A stretch of DNA of 42,590 nt, taken from the NCBI GenBank assembly GCA_009927275.1, contig RFNG01000076.1, positions 1 to 42,590 of the forward strand, given 5' to 3'. Shown here one piece after another: positions 39,263 through 42,590 of the stretch. The first letter of the stretch is position 1. Each line of letters opens with the position of its first letter. The position numbers and the translations under genes are program-made. The DNA is from Sphingobacteriia bacterium (lineage in GTDB: Bacteria > Bacteroidota > Bacteroidia > B-17B0 > Aurantibacillaceae). The notes beneath the pieces were generated by a model. The model worked only from the letters and a program-made list of their open reading frames with translations, was not told the origin of the DNA and ran no database searches.

Positions 39263-41008
39263 TTATTTTTTGGGTGCCACAGGGCCCTGTTTTTTTGGAT
39301 TTAAATAGCGCTCTGCTTTTTCATTTGTGGGATCAAGGGCCTTAATTTGCTCAAACACTTGCTTGGCTGTTGCTTTATCTCCCGTTTTTTCAAAATAATA
39401 ACCAAGATACTCGTTCGCCTCAATCCAATACGATTTAAAATTGGATGTTTTTTCTTCAGGCTTAATTAAACTTATTGCTTTTTCAAATGCCAGTTTCGCA
39501 GCATCGGTTTTAACATCTTCATCTTTATATACAAGAATTCTTCCTTTGTATATATAGGCCATGGTATAATCGGGTTTTAATTCGGCAACCCTTGAAAATG
39601 CTGAGTCGGCTTCATTGAGCCGCTGTTGCAGCTGCATGCTTAGCGAATTTAATAGTGGTGATGGTGCGTTGGGTTTTCCTTTAACTGGTTTTTTAGAAGC
39701 TTCAGCGGCTTGAAGCTCTAAAAGTTCTTTTTTTAATTGCTGCGCCCACGCATAAAGCAATTTGCCATAATCATAGGTTTCGGTTAAATTAATATTTGAC
39801 CATGAGCCATTCATTTTTAACCTGTAATAGGTATTTGATTTGTCAAATAGTTTTGCGTCTGCAAATAATTTTGCCAAGCGGCTATATGTATCTGACACCA
39901 AATTAGGATCCAGTTGCAAGGCTTTATTAATTTCCAGTATTCCTAAGCTGTCTTTTCCGTTACGAATAAGTAAATACCCCAAACAGCGGTAATCTTTTGC
40001 AATAAACTTAAACGTTTTAGGCGCTTGGTTAAAAAAATTAGTAATGGCTTGTAAGCCCTGAACAAACGCCTCTTTATTGGTTTTAGAACCTAACTCTTCA
40101 TACGCATACGCCAGGATGCGATCCAATCGAAAATCCGACAGGCCCGATGCTTTTAATTTCAAACCTTCGGAAACAGCCTCTTCAAACTGTTTATTGCTGT
40201 AAAGCGCTCCTATAAAACGCTGACGGGCATATGGACTGTTATTTAAGGCTAAATATTTTTTCCAGTTTTCAACGGATTTTGCATTTTGAGCAAGTAAAAA
40301 ATACAGCTCGGCTTTTTCACTGTAAGCCGGTGCAAAGGTTGAGTCAATTTGTTTGGCTGCTTCGTATTTTTCTAAAGCCAGTTTATAGTTTCGTGCGCGC
40401 TTATATAATTTACCTTCTCTTATAATGCCTAAAGGGCTTTTGGAATTTAGTTGTGTTGCCAGTTGGTATTGCTTAATGGGCTCGGTGCCTGAAGTGGGAT
40501 TTTTTTCTAAAAGGGCATCTCCGTAAACCAAATAATTAAGCGCGTTTTTTGGATCTAACTTTATTGCTAGCGTAGCACTTTCAATAGCTTTATCGGGATT
40601 TTTAGTATCGGTTTCAAGCCATGCATTTGCCAATTCACGCGCTATTTCTGCATTTTTATCTTTTGAAAGGGTTTTGGCCTGATAAAAGTAACGGGCTGCA
40701 GAATCTAACATGGATTTTGATAAAAACCATTTGCCGGCGCCAACATAATTAATTGGTGCCATCATGTGTGCGGCCATGCCTTTTCGATAATAGACCATAG
40801 CACTATCCGTTTCGCCGCGTTTAAAAAAATTTTCGCCAAAATAATAATACCATTCGGGCACTGCTGGACCTTTTTGAATTACGTTTTTAAAAACAAGTTC
40901 GGCCTGTTCGTAATTTTCATTTTCGGTTAAGGCTAATGCTTCCTTTAAACTTTGTGCACTACTGTTAAGCCCTGTAAAAATTATCACTGAAAAAAAAATA
41001 CTTCGCAT
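39263..41008 (-). CDS. TPR-repeat secreted protein
   Basis: Signal peptide MRSIFFSVIIFTGLNSSAQ; multiple TPR units. Confidence 0.85.
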   Translation of the reverse strand: MRSIFFSVIIFTGLNSSAQSLKEALALTENENYEQAELVFKNVIQKGPAVPEWYYYFGENFFKRGETDSAMVYYRKGMAAHMMAPINYVGAGKWFLSKSMLDSAARYFYQAKTLSKDKNAEIARELANAWLETDTKNPDKAIESATLAIKLDPKNALNYLVYGDALLEKNPTSGTEPIKQYQLATQLNSKSPLGIIREGKLYKRARNYKLALEKYEAAKQIDSTFAPAYSEKAELYFLLAQNAKSVENWKKYLALNNSPYARQRFIGALYSNKQFEEAVSEGLKLKASGLSDFRLDRILAYAYEELGSKTNKEAFVQGLQAITNFFNQAPKTFKFIAKDYRCLGYLLIRNGKDSLGILEINKALQLDPNLVSDTYSRLAKLFADAKLFDKSNTYYRLKMNGSWSNINLTETYDYGKLLYAWAQQLKKELLELQAAEASKKPVKGKPNAPSPLLNSLSMQLQQRLNEADSAFSRVAELKPDYTMAYIYKGRILVYKDEDVKTDAAKLAFEKAISLIKPEEKTSNFKSYWIEANEYLGYYFEKTGDKATAKQVFEQIKALDPTNEKAERYLNPKKQGPVAPKK

Positions 41009-41012
41009 GGTG

Positions 41013-41020
41013 TAAAATTA
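41013..41020 (-). promoter_or_regulatory. -7 element of TPR gene (TAATTTTA-N4-ATG)
   Basis: Minus strand TGTAATTTTACACCATG; a TTG lies 17 nt upstream of the element. Confidence 0.5.
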
Positions 41021-41094
41021 CAGATTAATACATATTACAAGGGCCTGAATCCCTATTTTATAACAATTTAAGACCCTTACTATTTACCCCAATT

Positions 41095-41984
41095 TTACAG
41101 GGGTTCTAGATGTACCTGTATGTTACGCTCTTGCTGGCGTGCAGGCAATAAGCCGCGCTTTAATACCATCCACTGGCCTTTTGGACCTGCAGTAAACGCT
41201 TCAAAGCCTTTTGCAAGTGTAAAATCGCCGGTGGTTCTAACCGTATAAACCTGTAGGGGTAATGGGTATGTATTTGTTTTTAATGATGTTGCAGATGGGT
41301 AAACCCCCTCAAGCGCTAGTATTTTTAGTTGCGTTTTTAAAGCCCGCATTAATGTGTCATCACGGTCGGCACATTGGGCAAAATCAATTATTCCAATGGC
41401 ATTAGGGTCAGTAATTAAAGCCTCGTATAGGGTTTTAAAATCTGTTTTAGAAACTCCTTTTAATGATTTTGGAATTTGTGTTTTAAACAATGTTGTGCAT
41501 AAGCTATTTAATACGGTTTGATCTGTATTAACTCGAATTAAAGTTTGTTTAGAAATACCCAATGGCTGTAATATAGATTGTAACTTCTGTAAGGAAATAC
41601 TAGTGTCGGGATACTGTTTTGACACTACACATGCTACTGCGTTATGTGCAATTGATGATAGCTTTGGTATTTCTTGCTGTTTTGCAAAACTTGCATTTCA
41701 TGAGGGCTAAGCTTTCTATTAATAAAAATCAATTCGCAGGCATTGGTTTTAAGTGCTTGTAAAGCATTTTCGGCAGACGAGGCAACAACGGTTACATGTG
41801 CCGCAGGATACTGGGCCATAAACGTATAGGCCATGTAATACGTAAGTTCATAAAGCCCGGGTTCGCAATACACTACCAATTCACCAGAGGTTGGCGAGTT
41901 ATCATGCCGGTCGTTTTTAAAATACGGCGAACAGGCGTTAATACAAACTGCTGTAGTAAATGCCAAAAAAATAAAACGGTGCAT
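41095..41984 (-). pseudogene. PstS-like substrate-binding lipoprotein with a frameshift near 41680-41683
   Basis: N-part (41634-41984) ends LSPHEMQVLQ; the other frame carries EIPKLSSIAHNAVACVVSKQYPDTSISLQKL, matching the expected PstS-like continuation. One extra base in the 4-nt homopolymer gives VLQKQQEIPKLSSIAHNAVA. Confidence 0.8.
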
Positions 41985-41987
41985 GCG

Positions 41988-42179
41988 CTACGACTTAACC
42001 ATTCGGTACAGTCTAAAAGCTCGGTAAATAGCATAAACTAAAAGCACTGCACTAAATCCTGGTTTGTTTATATTAATTTGGGTATTCAAAAGGGTTCCCG
42101 GAATCCAAAGCAATACCAATAGTACACAAATAAAAACCAACATTAACAAACCGGTCCAAAACGACAGGGGCTTGTTCAT
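41988..42179 (-). CDS. Small membrane protein, 63 aa
   Basis: TM helix FWTGLLMLVFICVLLVLLWIPGTLL; fits the gap between TonB and PstS-like genes. Confidence 0.6.
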   Translation of the reverse strand: MNKPLSFWTGLLMLVFICVLLVLLWIPGTLLNTQININKPGFSAVLLVYAIYRAFRLYRMVKS

Positions 42180-42185
42180 TCCGAA

Positions 42186-42590
42186 TTATGAAATTTTAAA
42201 TACTACCGGTAAGTTGTAATATACACGGGCAGCTCTACCGTTATTACGTCCGGGCTTCCACTTATTAGGATATTGTTTTATAACACGTATGGCTTCTTTA
42301 TCACAATCTGAACATCCCGGAACCCCTTTTAATACCTGAACATCTCCGATAGAGCCGTCAATTTCAACCACAAACTTTAAAAATACTTTGCCTTGTAAGC
42401 CTGCTTCGCGTGCCATGGACGGATACTGTATGGACTTGGCAACATATTGGTAAAAGGCCTGTATGCCACCCGGAGGCTCCGGCATTTCTTCCACAACAGT
42501 TAAAATCTCTTGAACGGTTTCCGTAGGACCTTCTTCAACCGGAGGGGCAATAATATCTTTGTCGCCTTCTTGGTCTTTTTCACCAACATT
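42186..42590 (-). CDS. TonB-family protein (energy transducer), 5' truncated by window edge
   Basis: TonB C-terminal: IQYPSMAREAGLQGKVFLKFVVEIDGSIGDVQVLKG...KWKPGRNNGRAARVYYNLPVVFKI; frame open to window end. Confidence 0.9.
   Translation of the reverse strand, partial: NVGEKDQEGDKDIIAPPVEEGPTETVQEILTVVEEMPEPPGGIQAFYQYVAKSIQYPSMAREAGLQGKVFLKFVVEIDGSIGDVQVLKGVPGCSDCDKEAIRVIKQYPNKWKPGRNNGRAARVYYNLPVVFKIS

Noticed and set aside
41009-41094. Terminator hairpin AAGGG...CCCTT upstream of the TPR gene
   Set aside because: Short arms about 30 nt apart with interruptions; not convincing.
1-42590. tRNA/rRNA genes, prophage, transposase or known defence system
   Set aside because: No cloverleaf-like sequence, rRNA segment, integrase/transposase motif or defence-enzyme signature noticed. 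DprA and TPR proteins alone are not evidence of a defence island. A tRNAscan/Infernal/DefenseFinder run would be decisive.

Overview
Gene-dense, A+T-rich chromosomal segment with Bacteroidota character (DUF3276/PUR protein, BshB1, AURKAIP1/COX24 mini-protein, -7 elements of the TAnnTTTG type, almost no Shine-Dalgarno sequences). It is mostly housekeeping: lysS, mutY, HU, RNase G, pabA/trpG-like, rlmB, ZIP transporter, priA, K+ channel, rimO, hppD, polyprenyl synthase, rlmN, tatA, metG, LD-carboxypeptidase, bshB1, lpxD, murB, spoT/relA, dprA. There is also a surface-glycan cluster (about 30.0-35.9 kb) and a TPR/PstS-like/TonB cluster at the right end. I saw no prophage, transposon, CRISPR array, rRNA or tRNA. 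Main observations: (1) a recurrent TAnnTTT(A/G)-N4-start arrangement at many first-of-operon genes, which implies widespread leaderless transcription and supports two very small ORFs; (2) three genes whose reading frames are each restored by adding one base to a homopolymer (epimerase, PstS-like protein, secreted protein after tatA); (3) a 0.4 kb lysS-mutY intergenic region with extreme C-over-G asymmetry and five CCCAAAA motifs; (4) a 29-aa AURKAIP1/COX24-like basic protein missed by the ORF track, between HU/TPR and RNase G. No clearly new multi-gene system is evident. All calls are by eye, without database searches.
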